In this document: positions 1-6,324 of the stretch, piece by piece | How the letters are laid out: each line of letters starts with the position of its first letter | Numbering within the stretch: the stretch's first letter is position 1 | NCBI GenBank assembly: GCA_015075165.1 | Contig: JABTUY010000001.1 | Coordinates: forward strand, 372,001 to 436,000 | DNA length: 64,000 bases | Direction: 5' to 3' | Origin: Ideonella sp. | GTDB taxonomy: Bacteria; Pseudomonadota; Gammaproteobacteria; Burkholderiales; Burkholderiaceae_C | Made by a program: the position numbers and the translations under genes | Notes under the pieces: generated by a model | What the model was told of the DNA's origin: nothing | Seen by the model: the letters and a program-made list of their open reading frames with translations, nothing else | Database searches by the model: none

Positions 1-309
1 CCAGGTCTTGGCGGCGAGGTAGAAGTCGTCGGCCATGAAGGCGAACATCGGGATCACGGCCCAGCCGACCGCGGCGGTTCGCGACAGGCGCGGCGCGGTG
101 CCCTGCTCGTCGGGCGAGCGGCGGCGGTAGCGCCACATGAACCATGCGCCGATGCCGGCGAACACCACGAAGATGATGCCCACGTCGATCAGGTACTCGC
201 GCCACAGCGCGTCCCACGCGCGCGCCGGGTTCTTGATTTCGGCGGCCGCTGCCAGCGGCAGCGCCACCAGCGCGAGCCCGCCCGCGAGCGCCCGGCGCAG
301 TCTATGCAT
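1..309 (-). CDS. Cytochrome c oxidase subunit II-like protein, N-terminal part (runs off the window)
   Basis: The first 103 codons of a minus-strand gene whose 3' end lies outside the window. The protein begins with a signal peptide (MHRLRRALAGG, then an Ala/Leu core ending near AAAAE), followed by a periplasmic stretch and a membrane helix (VGIIFVVFAGIGAWFMW), a basic patch, and the start of a second helix. This layout is that of subunit II of heme-copper oxidases, which takes electrons from cytochrome c through its CuA domain; the CuA ligands would lie beyond the window edge and cannot be checked. Its start overlaps the end of the Sco gene by 8 bases, so the two are probably translationally coupled. 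The call rests partly on the neighbours (Sco and subunit III). Confidence 0.7.
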   Translation of the reverse strand, partial: MHRLRRALAGGLALVALPLAAAAEIKNPARAWDALWREYLIDVGIIFVVFAGIGAWFMWRYRRRSPDEQGTAPRLSRTAAVGWAVIPMFAFMADDFYLAAKTW

Positions 310-1150
310 GCGAGATTCCTCCTGCCTTGCGGGCGCCCCTGCGGAACACCGCGAACCCGGCGATCACCGCCGCGAAGCCGAGCGTGAGCGAGCCCGCGGC
401 CACGAACAGCGGCGCATTGAGCACGTAGCGCCCTTCCTTGTAGCTGTAGCTGAAGCAGATGCCCGCCGCGATGTCGATGATCCGGCTGCTGGCGCCGATG
501 CGCATCCAGTCGCTCTCGATCAGCGCCAGGTCGATGTCGCGCGGGCCGATCGTCCAGCTCGACAGGTAGCGCGCCACCCGGCCCTCGGGGGTCAGCACGA
601 TCAGCACGTTGGGGTGCACGAACAGCCGGTCGCGCACCGACCAGAAGTACTTGTAGCCCACCTTGTCGGCGATGCGCTGGATGTCGCCGTCGTCGGCGAA
701 CAGCGCGAAGCGCCATCCCTGCGGCGCCACGCCGGGCCCGAGCTGCTGCACGAACTTGCGCACGTTGGCCGCGCTGTCCTTGCGGTCGAACGAGACCGTG
801 AGCACGCGGTAGTCCTCGCCGGCGCGAAACCGCGTGGCGCCGGCGATCGCCTCGGCCAGCCGGCGGTTGACCATCGGGCAGGCGCCGTCGCAGCTGTAGT
901 AGGAGAACAGCAGCAGCAGCGGCTTGCCGTAGAGCTCGTCGAGCCGGAAGGTGCGGCCGTCCTCGCCGATGAGCCGCAGGTCGCCATCGATCGGCGTGCC
1001 GAGGAAGCGCGCCTCGTCGATCTCGAGCTGCGCCGGGTCGAGGTGCGAGGGCGTGGGCGCGCGCACCGCCTGCGCGCGCGCCGGCGCCGCGGCCGCCACG
1101 GCCAGCGCCAGGGCTACCAGTAGTAGAGCTGCGTGACGACGAACAGCCAT
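302..1150 (-). CDS. SCO1/SenC family copper chaperone with C-terminal membrane anchor
   Basis: A 282-residue protein with an N-terminal signal sequence (Leu/Ala-rich, ending near APARAQ), a thioredoxin-fold SCO domain and a C-terminal membrane helix (about residues 250-275). The copper/redox motif CxxxC is seen as SCDGACP at about residue 95, and the partner histidine sits in FVHPNV. Sco proteins deliver copper to the CuA centre of oxidase subunit II and act on the periplasmic side of the membrane. The gene lies between subunit III (37-base overlap at its 5' end) and subunit II (8-base overlap at its 3' end), which fits CuA assembly. I chose the ATG at 1150; a longer open frame upstream runs through the subunit III gene and is a high-GC artefact. 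The C-terminal anchor is additional to the usual N-terminal one. Confidence 0.9.
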   Translation of the reverse strand: MAVRRHAALLLVALALAVAAAAPARAQAVRAPTPSHLDPAQLEIDEARFLGTPIDGDLRLIGEDGRTFRLDELYGKPLLLLFSYYSCDGACPMVNRRLAEAIAGATRFRAGEDYRVLTVSFDRKDSAANVRKFVQQLGPGVAPQGWRFALFADDGDIQRIADKVGYKYFWSVRDRLFVHPNVLIVLTPEGRVARYLSSWTIGPRDIDLALIESDWMRIGASSRIIDIAAGICFSYSYKEGRYVLNAPLFVAAGSLTLGFAAVIAGFAVFRRGARKAGGISHA

Positions 1151-1911
1151 ACCACGTCCACGAAGTGCCAGTAGATTCCGGCGGCGGCCACGAAATACGG
1201 GTTGGTCCGCCCGGCCAGCGCCGGCAGCAGCACCGCCGCGAAGATGCCGAGCCCGACCAGCACGTGGGCGGCGTGGAAGCCGGTGATCGAGAAGAACGCC
1301 GTGCTGTACACGTTGGCGCCGAAGCCGAAGCCCTGGCCCATCAGGTACTTCCACTCGTAGCCCGACAGCGCGACGAACGCCGCGCCGAGCAGCATCGTCA
1401 CCAGCAGCCAGCGGCGGAAGCCATCGTAAGCGCGGGCCTCGTAGGCGGATTCGGCGGCGTGGTAGGTGAAGCTCGAGGCGATCAGCAGCACGGTCATCAC
1501 CGCCGGGATCACCTTGGGCATCGCCACCGAGCCGGCCGGCGGCCAGGCCGGTGCGGTCAGGCGCATCAGCCAGTAAGCGGCGAAGAAGCCCACGAAGATC
1601 AGCGCCTCGGCCAGGATGAACCAGCCCATCGCCGGCAGGATCAGCCCCTCGCCGTGGCCACCCAGCGCCTCGCGGGTCCAGCCGGCGATGCCCCACACGG
1701 TGACCGGCACACCGACCCCGAGGCACAACGCCGCGGCGAGCGACTGCTGATACACGAAGTGCAGCGTGAACGGTAGCGGAATCAGCAGCAGCACGCCGAG
1801 CGCGCACACCAGCGGCCACGGGCTCGTTTCCCAGTGCGCGCCGTGTGCGGCGGAATGCGCCGGCAGCGCCTCGTCGGGCGCCAGCTCGGCGGCGCTGACC
1901 ACATGACCCAT
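1114..1911 (-). CDS. Heme-copper oxidase subunit III family protein
   Basis: A 265-residue membrane protein with about seven predicted helices. It carries the acidic helix typical of subunit III (WFILAEALIFVGFFAAY), a FHAAHVLVG segment and a C-terminal IYWHFVDVVWLFV helix that are family hallmarks. Subunit III stabilises the catalytic core of cytochrome c or quinol oxidases in the cytoplasmic membrane. The start at 1911 was preferred over an in-frame codon 27 codons upstream because it gives the normal length and has a GAGG sequence in front. It is the first gene of the unit subunit III - Sco - subunit II. An FNR-like palindrome (1994-2009) is centred about 90 bases upstream of the start, so oxygen-dependent control is plausible. 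Confidence 0.9.
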   Translation of the reverse strand: MGHVVSAAELAPDEALPAHSAAHGAHWETSPWPLVCALGVLLLIPLPFTLHFVYQQSLAAALCLGVGVPVTVWGIAGWTREALGGHGEGLILPAMGWFILAEALIFVGFFAAYWLMRLTAPAWPPAGSVAMPKVIPAVMTVLLIASSFTYHAAESAYEARAYDGFRRWLLVTMLLGAAFVALSGYEWKYLMGQGFGFGANVYSTAFFSITGFHAAHVLVGLGIFAAVLLPALAGRTNPYFVAAAGIYWHFVDVVWLFVVTQLYYW

Positions 1912-1993
1912 GTCTGCCTCGGTTCGCGACCAGCCGCGAATCGACGCAGGATGGTCAAGCCGGCCTTCGCGCTCAATGCGAAGGCGCGACAAC

Positions 1994-2009
1994 GGTGACG
2001 CAGGTCACC
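1994..2009. promoter_or_regulatory. FNR/Crp-type palindrome upstream of the oxidase genes
   Basis: The sequence GGTGAC-GCAG-GTCACC is a perfect 6+4+6 palindrome. Its core TGACGCAGGTCA matches the core of the site at 2945-2958 at 11 of 12 positions and resembles the FNR consensus TTGAT-N4-ATCAA with C/G at the inner positions. It overlaps the last codons of the fnr gene and lies about 90 bases before the subunit III start. Binding is inferred. Confidence 0.5.
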
Positions 2010-2793
2010 GTGACCGAGGGTATGTCCGGGGGGCGGGCGCCACGAAGTCGCCGGCCTGAAGGCCGGCGATCGCCTCCAGCTCGCCGCGGTCGCGGATCTG
2101 CAGTTGCCGCTGCGCGGTGTGCAGCAGCCCGCGCTGCTGCAGCGAGGTGAACAGCCGGCACACCGTTTCCTTGGCCAGCCCGAGGTAGTTGGCGATGTCC
2201 TCGCGCGGCATCGGCAGGCGAAACTCCGTGGCCGAGAAGCCGCGCTGCTCGAAGCGCGCCGACAGGTTCACCAGAAAGCCGGCCAGCCGCTCCTCGGCCG
2301 TCATCCGGCAGTGCAGCACCTGCTGCAGCAGGTCGTGGCGGATCTGGCCGCTCATCACGCGCAGCAACTGGCGCTGCAGGCTGTGCACGGCCATGCCCAG
2401 CTCCTCGAGCTTGTCGAAGGGCACCTCGCACAGGCTCGACGCCTCCAGCGCACAGGCGTCGTACTGGTAGCTGCCGGCGCCCACCGCATCGAGCGCGATC
2501 AGCTCGCCGGGGAAGTGAAAGCCCGTGACCTGCACGCGCTTGCGGCCGATCGCCAGCGTGGTCTTGACCGAGCCCGACTTCACCGCGAACACGCTGTGCA
2601 GCCGCTCGCCGCGGCGAAACAGCGGCTCGCCGCGCGCCACCATGCGGCGGCGCTTGATCACCCGCTCGAGCAGATCGAGGTCGGCCGGCCCCACGCCGAC
2701 CGGCAGGCACAACGCGAACAGGCTGCATTGCCGGCACGCCACCTGCTCGCCATGCAACTCGCGCGGCGCCGCGGCGCCCGCGCAGCCCGGCAT
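2005..2793 (-). CDS. fnr: FNR-type oxygen-responsive transcriptional regulator
   Basis: With the ATG at 2793 the protein is 262 residues and its residue numbering matches E. coli FNR: the [4Fe-4S] ligands fall at Cys20, Cys23, Cys29 and Cys122 (CRQCSLFALC and SLCEVPF). The cyclic-nucleotide-type beta-roll is followed by a dimer helix and a helix-turn-helix (YLGLAKETVCRLF). The recognition helix keeps Glu209 and Arg213, but the DNA-contacting Ser212 of E. coli FNR is Cys here. FNR loses its cluster in oxygen, so it switches genes between aerobic and anaerobic growth. An open frame extends 55 codons further upstream, but that extension is Arg/Ala-rich and unlike the family. A candidate FNR box lies 150 bases upstream (2945-2958) and another lies at its 3' end, facing the oxidase genes. 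Confidence 0.93.
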   Translation of the reverse strand: MPGCAGAAAPRELHGEQVACRQCSLFALCLPVGVGPADLDLLERVIKRRRMVARGEPLFRRGERLHSVFAVKSGSVKTTLAIGRKRVQVTGFHFPGELIALDAVGAGSYQYDACALEASSLCEVPFDKLEELGMAVHSLQRQLLRVMSGQIRHDLLQQVLHCRMTAEERLAGFLVNLSARFEQRGFSATEFRLPMPREDIANYLGLAKETVCRLFTSLQQRGLLHTAQRQLQIRDRGELEAIAGLQAGDFVAPAPRTYPRSR

Positions 2794-2944
2794 GCCCGCA
2801 CACGCCGGCAGCGCACGGTGGCCCGCCGCACGGCCGGCGATGCGAAATACCCGGGCACTGCCGCTGTCGTCGAGAGCCACGCTACCGCCTAACCTTCGTG
2901 TCGAGACGGGCAGCCAGCCTAGCGTCGCGCGGCCGGCCGCCGCG

Positions 2945-2958
2945 CTGACGCAAGTCAA
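2945..2958. promoter_or_regulatory. FNR/Crp-type palindrome between fnr and the rhodanese gene
   Basis: CTGAC-GCAA-GTCAA, which reads TTGAC-TTGC-GTCAG on the minus strand, is close to the FNR box TTGAT-N4-ATCAA. It shares the core TGACGCARGTCA with the site at 1994-2009. Its position, about 150 bases upstream of the fnr start, would suit autoregulation. No footprint data are available; the assignment is by motif only. Confidence 0.5.
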
Positions 2959-3067
2959 GCAAGCGCCACGCGCCCCTGCGGGAAAGCACGGGTGTTCGCC
3001 CGATGCCCGGCGCCGCGGGCCGGCCGCCGGCGACGCAGCGCGCCCCCGTGGTCGAGATGCCCGCGCG

Positions 3068-3458
3068 CTACACCTGCCGCCACGGCAGGCCGTGCTTGCG
3101 CCAGCCGCCGAGATTGCCGCGGTGGTGCTCGGCGTCGAGCTCGCCTTCGAAGCCTTCGAGCACGTTGCTCACGTGGGGTGAAGCAGTGTTTCTCCAGCTC
3201 CTGGCCGGCATCGAGCGAGCGCTTGCCGCTGCGGCGGATCAGGATCACCGGGCGGTCCTTGCGGCCGGCCATGCGCAGCACCTCGTCGGCGAAATGCGGG
3301 TTCACCTCGAAATCGGGCGCGGTGTTCCACTCGATGTTGATCGCATCCATCGGGTGGCCGACATAGAAGAACTCGACCTCGGTGCGGCAGTCGATCAACA
3401 GCGTGTTGGGGCTCTTTTGCAGAGTCTCGAAAGCCTCTTTCGGGTGCAGGTGTTCCAT
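3068..3458 (-). pseudogene. Rhodanese-domain protein, frameshifted
   Basis: From the ATG at 3458, preceded by a good ribosome site (GGAGGAAT), the frame encodes the start of a single-domain rhodanese: NTLLIDCRTEVEFFYVGHP, then WNTAPDF and the strand PVILIRRSGKRS. The usual catalytic Cys position in the loop is taken by Arg (IRRSGKRS), as in some non-catalytic rhodanese-like proteins. After EKHCFT the frame is lost; the expected ending (HVSNVLEGFEGEL to GLPWRQV) continues in another frame and stops at 3068. Removing one G from the run of four at 3175-3178 restores one frame of about 130 residues. It is therefore either a recent one-base mutation or a sequencing error. Such proteins are often linked to sulfur or redox functions. 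Confidence 0.75.
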
Positions 3459-3533
3459 CGCGATTCCTCCCATCGATTCGGCGCCACCATGCCGCGGCGC
3501 GCGGCCGATGGCCATGCGCCGGCTTGCGGCCCG

Positions 3534-3914
3534 TCAAGACGCCCCGAACAAGAACCGCGTGCCGGTCGACGAGCGGATGAAGCGCTCGGGCATCTCCTGG
3601 GGCACCATCGAGATGAAGGCCCCGCCCGAGCAGTGCATCGGGATCAGCACGTCGGGGTTCAGCGCCTTCAGCTCGGCAAGCGTCTGGCGCTGGTAGTCGA
3701 GCGCGTGCGGCGCGAGGTGGAAGCCGCCGAGCACCGCATGCACCTTGTCCACGCCCGAGACCTTCATCGCCGCGCGCACCGAGTTCACGATGCCGCGGTG
3801 GCCGCACGAGGTCATCACCACCAGGCCGCGGCCCTTCACATGGTAGGCGGTGGCCTGCTCATGCTCGAAATCATCGGGCGCCATCGTGATGCTGCGCGCG
3901 CATAGCAGTTTCAA
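3534..3914 (-). pseudogene. C-terminal fragment of an MBL-fold metallo-hydrolase
   Basis: The readable frame matches the C-terminal third of metallo-beta-lactamase-fold hydrolases of the type annotated as dihydropterin-aminobenzene phosphate synthase-like: a KGRGLVVMTSCGHRGIVN strand-loop, LGGFHLAP and LIPMHCSGG, which hold metal-ligand His residues. Full members are about 300-350 residues; only about 120 remain. The 5' part, with the HxHxDH motif, is missing. Homology stops near 3905, where the sequence changes to a repeat-bearing stretch beside the IS91 scar. The truncation is most simply explained by the mobile element. The frame is preserved to its natural stop, but there is no plausible start, so I call it a pseudogene. 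Confidence 0.7.
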
Positions 3915-3969
3915 ACACCATCAGCAGGAGAAAGTTCCTGTGCCAGCACGGTTGCAGGCCGGGTCTGCA

Positions 3970-4015
3970 GAGGCGGTGAACGACGGAGGCGGTGAACGAG
4001 AGGCGGTGAACGACG
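3970..4015. repeat. Three tandem copies of a 14-16 bp unit
   Basis: GAGGCGGTGAACGACG occurs at 3970-3985, in a 14-base version at 3986-3999, and again in full at 4000-4015. It lies between the truncated metallo-hydrolase and the IS91 scar. The stretch 3915-4101 has no gene that I can support; this repeat is its only clear structure. It may be part of the end of the mobile element. Confidence 0.85.
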
Positions 4016-4101
4016 CGAAGGTGAGCTTGTCGGCGGGCGTGGCTGTCGAGTCGGCGGCTCTGCGACCGTTCACATGCCGCGGTCTTGGCCTTGATCTCGG
4101 G

Positions 4102-4191
4102 GTTGACCCTGATGCGAGCCATGTCGCGCCGATATGGCTCGCGGCGCCACCCCGGCGGCAGCGCGGCAGTGCAGCCTTGTGCGAGGTGCTT
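4102..4191. repeat. 90-bp diverged repeat, copy 1 (partner at 28471-28560)
   Basis: This block starts GTTGACCCTGAT, has a 57-base middle part, then GCAGCCTTG and GAGGTG. The same layout with the same spacing is found at 28471-28560 in the same orientation. On the minus strand both copies encode a related peptide with the shared words QGC and IRVNPE. Copy 1 is directly downstream of the IS91-type transposase remnant and in the same frame as it, after its stop. It is probably the 3' flank of an IS91-like element. Confidence 0.7.
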
Positions 4192-4218
4192 CCGACTGCC
4201 AGCGCGGCCCAGGCGGCT

Positions 4219-4960
4219 TCAGTCTTGCCCCGCCTCGCGCGCCCGGCCCTTGGGCGGAGGCTGCGGATCCAGCCCCAGGTGGGTGGGGATCTTCTCGATC
4301 ACCGGCCGCTCGAGAATGGCCGCGATGATCTTCAGTTCGCCGCCGCCGCAGTTGGGGCAGTGCTGCATGTCGATGTCGAAAGCACAGCTTCAGAGAAGAC
4401 TAACTTGTACTCAAGTTATGTCGGAGCTTAGACGCGCTTGAGCAGCCGCGCCCAGCTGATTCGGTGCGGCCGGGCCTGAACCGTCTGGGCCTCGCATCCG
4501 GCTGCGTCTGCCGCCTCGGTGGCGGTCTGTGCCGGCGCGGGTGGCCCCTGTGGCACCACCCTCGCCCGCAGCTTCGCGTTGGGTGCCAGTACGCCATGAA
4601 AACGGATCAGGTGCAGTCTTGGCCGCGGCACCAGCGCGGCCAGCCGCTGCATGAACTCCAGCGGGCTCATCACCAGGTGCGTGGTGCCGTCGCGCCACGG
4701 TGTCTTGAGCTTGAGCTCCACCTGCCCGGCGGCGTTGAGCTGCACCCGTTCGTCCGACAGCGCCGGGCGGGTGATGTAGCGGCACAGCTGTTCCAGACGC
4801 TTGCGCTCGCGTGCTTCGACTCGAACCGCGGCGTGCAGGCTGAAGCCGTCAACATCGGCACACAGCGGCTGGCGGGCGGTGGCCTCGCGCGGCATCGCGC
4901 CCCTGAGTGTCAGCACCTTCTGCCCGGCGCGGGGGCCGAAGGCGATGCGATACGTGACGG
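4219..4960 (-). pseudogene. IS91-family (Y2-type) transposase, C-terminal remnant
   Basis: The minus strand encodes the C-terminal part of an IS91-family transposase: FGPRAGQKVL, DGFSLHAAVRVEA, LCRYITRPALSDERV, LKTPWRDGTTHLV and LIRFHGVLAPNAKLRARV, ending with a zinc-binding tail CPNCGGGELKI. The N-terminal half with the zinc region and the catalytic tyrosines is absent. The frame is broken between LLKRV and FDIDMQ by a 50-base insertion (4381-4430); without it the two parts join exactly. IS91 elements move by rolling-circle transposition without target duplication and often leave one-ended scars. The 5' side cuts into an M14 carboxypeptidase gene at 4961. A second fragment of a near-identical element is at 10693-11084. 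Confidence 0.9.
4381..4430. other. 50-bp insertion inside the IS91 transposase remnant
   Basis: Exactly 50 bases separate the codons for LLKRV and FDIDM, which are contiguous in IS91-family transposases. The insert is much more AT-rich than its surroundings and contains a perfect palindrome with a 4-base centre, AACTTGTACTCAAGTT (4402-4417). No target duplication is visible at its ends. It may be a miniature element or the footprint of one. Confidence 0.6.
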
Positions 4961-5047
4961 CAGCACGATGCTGCGCGCGAGCGCGGGGAAGGTGGCGGCG
5001 ACATGGTTGATCGCCGCGTCGATGGCGGCCACGCTCATGTAGGGCAT
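4961..5047 (-). pseudogene. M14-family zinc carboxypeptidase, 5' fragment (29 codons)
   Basis: After a strong ribosome site (GGGGAG) the ATG at 5047 opens a frame MPYMSVAAIDAAINHVAA and TFPALARSIVL, which resembles the extreme N-terminus of bacterial M14 metallopeptidases (MPYLNVxEVExAL...). The homology ends at 4961, exactly where the IS91 transposase remnant begins, so the rest of the peptidase gene was lost. The small conserved gene just upstream (5097-5414) was probably its operon partner. No zinc ligand remains, so the fragment cannot be active. Confidence 0.55.
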
Positions 5048-5096
5048 GCAAAGCTCCCCGGTTGCGCTGGACGAGCTGGCCGCCGCGCTATTTGCG

Positions 5097-5414
5097 CTAT
5101 TTGATGCGGCTGTCGGCGGCGCTCAGCTGGCGCACGCGTGCGAGCCAGGCGTCGAACTCCAGCGTGTCTCCGGCCTTGGCAGCGCGCTCGGCCATCGGCG
5201 CGTCGACCTTCACTTCGTAGCCGGCGGCGCGCAGCTTGCTGATCTCGGCGTCGTCGAGCAGGCCCTCGATCGCGAACGGCCGTGCCGCCTTGCCCGGCTT
5301 GCGCCGTGCGGTGGCCGCGAACAGATCCATGCCGTGCACCTGCAGGCGGCGCAGGTCGGTGCTGCGGCGTGCGGAGACGGTGACGAAGAAGCGGGACTGG
5401 CCGGTATCGTGCAC
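5097..5414 (-). CDS. Conserved hypothetical protein
   Basis: A 105-residue protein read from a GTG at 5414, which has GGGAGG at the right distance; the longer frame to 5468 has no ribosome site. The sequence is soluble and mixed charged: an N-terminal strand-like part (SRFFVTVSARRS), a HGMDLFAATARRK segment and a C-terminal part rich in Ala, Lys and Glu. I do not recognise a domain. It ends 49 bases before the start of the M14 carboxypeptidase fragment, on the same strand. It may therefore have served that peptidase, for example as a regulator or inhibitor, and now be an orphan. That link is inference from position only. Confidence 0.6.
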   Translation of the reverse strand: MHDTGQSRFFVTVSARRSTDLRRLQVHGMDLFAATARRKPGKAARPFAIEGLLDDAEISKLRAAGYEVKVDAPMAERAAKAGDTLEFDAWLARVRQLSAADSRIK

Positions 5415-5533
5415 GTTCGCCCTCCCGTGGCAGGCCGCGATGGTGCGGCGCCGCGGGCGCGAGGGCAAGGGGCGGCGCCGGGCCGCGCCCCTCGCAGGGA
5501 TGACGCGGCCGTCAGGACGTCAGGCCGTCGGCT

Positions 5534-5967
5534 CTACTTCGCAGCGCAGTTGATCGTCCACTTCACGCCGAACTTGTCGGCGAAGCTGCCGAAGTAGGCG
5601 CCCCAGAACATGTCCTGCATCGGCATCTCGACCTTGCCGCCGGCCGACAGCGCCTTGAACAGGCGGTCGGCCTCGGCGCGCGTGTCGGGCTCGATGTTGA
5701 TCTGCACGTTGTTGCCGGCCACGCATTTGTGGCCCATCGATTCGGAGACGTCGCTGCCCATCAGCGGGTGGCCGCCGGTGATCGGCAGCTCGACGTGCAT
5801 CACGAGGTTGCGGTCGGCATCGGGCATCGGCGGCTGGCCCGGCTGCGCCGGCATGTCGCCATAGCGGTGGATGGGGCCGTTGAACTCGGTGCCGAAGACG
5901 CCCTTGTAGAAGGTGAACGCACTTCGGCGCTGCGCGGGAAGTTGAGGTACGTGCTGACGCGGGCCAT
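5534..5967 (-). pseudogene. VOC-superfamily (PhnB-like) protein, frameshifted
   Basis: The ATG at 5967 has an AGGAGG ribosome site and begins MARVSTYLNFPRSAEV, the usual N-terminus of PhnB-like VOC proteins. The continuation FTFYKGVFGTEFNGP and the long C-terminal part (DADRNLVMHVELPITGGH, RLFKALSAGG, FWGAYFGSFADKFGVKW) are in a second frame that stops at 5534. Comparison with the family (EAFTFYKxVFG) suggests two extra bases near 5918-5923. Repaired, it would be about 143 residues, a normal length. These proteins have a glyoxalase-like fold; many have no known substrate. A sequencing error is as likely as a real mutation. Confidence 0.75.
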
Positions 5968-5981
5968 GACGGGCCTCCTGT

Positions 5982-6013
5982 GGGTGCGTGGGTGCGTGGG
6001 TGCGTGGGTGCGT
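5982..6013. repeat. Four tandem copies of an 8-bp unit
   Basis: GGGTGCGT is repeated four times in a row, followed by a degenerate fifth copy (GGGTGTGG). It lies just upstream of the VOC gene, in the gap 5968-6324 that separates it from the divergent GntR gene. It may be a slippage-prone tract; no regulatory role can be shown from sequence. Confidence 0.9.
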
Positions 6014-6085
6014 GGGTGTGGGTCGAGGAGCCGGTCACTTGTACCGTGGCGCAGCGCGAAGCGCCAGCCGCCGCGGTGCACGCCC

Positions 6086-6232
6086 CTACCAGCCGAGCGG
6101 TGCGGCCCAGCCCGTGTAGCGCTTGGGCAGCGCGGCCGCGCAGCCGCGGCACCTGACTCGCCGCCGCCCGCCCCCGCGAAAACCCGCAGCCCGACGGCAC
6201 CCGGGGCACGCCACTTGCGTGTAGCCTTGCAT
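6086..6232 (-). CDS. Possible small zinc-ribbon peptide (48 residues)
   Basis: The frame MQGYTQVACPGCRRAAG, then a basic glycine-rich stretch, RCRGCAAALP and a tail GWAAPLGW, contains two CxGC pairs like a zinc ribbon. It would start at 6232, inside the palindrome 6226-6237, and no clear ribosome site is seen. It could equally be the end of a lost gene or a chance frame in GC-rich DNA. Listed because the paired cysteines are hard to ignore in a gap of 357 bases. Confidence 0.2.
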   Translation of the reverse strand: MQGYTQVACPGCRRAAGFRGGGRRRVRCRGCAAALPKRYTGWAAPLGW

Positions 6233-6237
6233 ACAAG
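6226..6237. promoter_or_regulatory. GntR-type operator candidate
   Basis: CTTG-CATA-CAAG is an inverted repeat of the type bound by FCD-domain GntR regulators (consensus near CTTGTATACAAG). It lies about 90 bases before the start of the GntR gene and could serve autoregulation and control of the ABC genes behind it. Confidence 0.45.
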
Positions 6238-6324
6238 ATTGGCATGTCAGTTTTGCACTCCAAACGTGCGCGGCGCGTGGCCGCCGCACCAGCGAGGCGC
6301 CCACGCGTCCGAGACACGAAGTTC

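Noticed and set aside
302-1819. 505-codon frame reading through Sco and most of subunit III
   Set aside because: Only the last 282 codons are Sco; the upstream part is out of frame with subunit III and has no domain.
4402-4417. LexA-like palindrome AACTTG-TACT-CAAGTT
   Set aside because: It does not fit the proteobacterial LexA box and lies inside the 50-bp insert in a dead transposase.
5982-6013. Tandem octamers considered as a CRISPR array
   Set aside because: The units are 8 bases with no spacers, so it is a simple tandem repeat.
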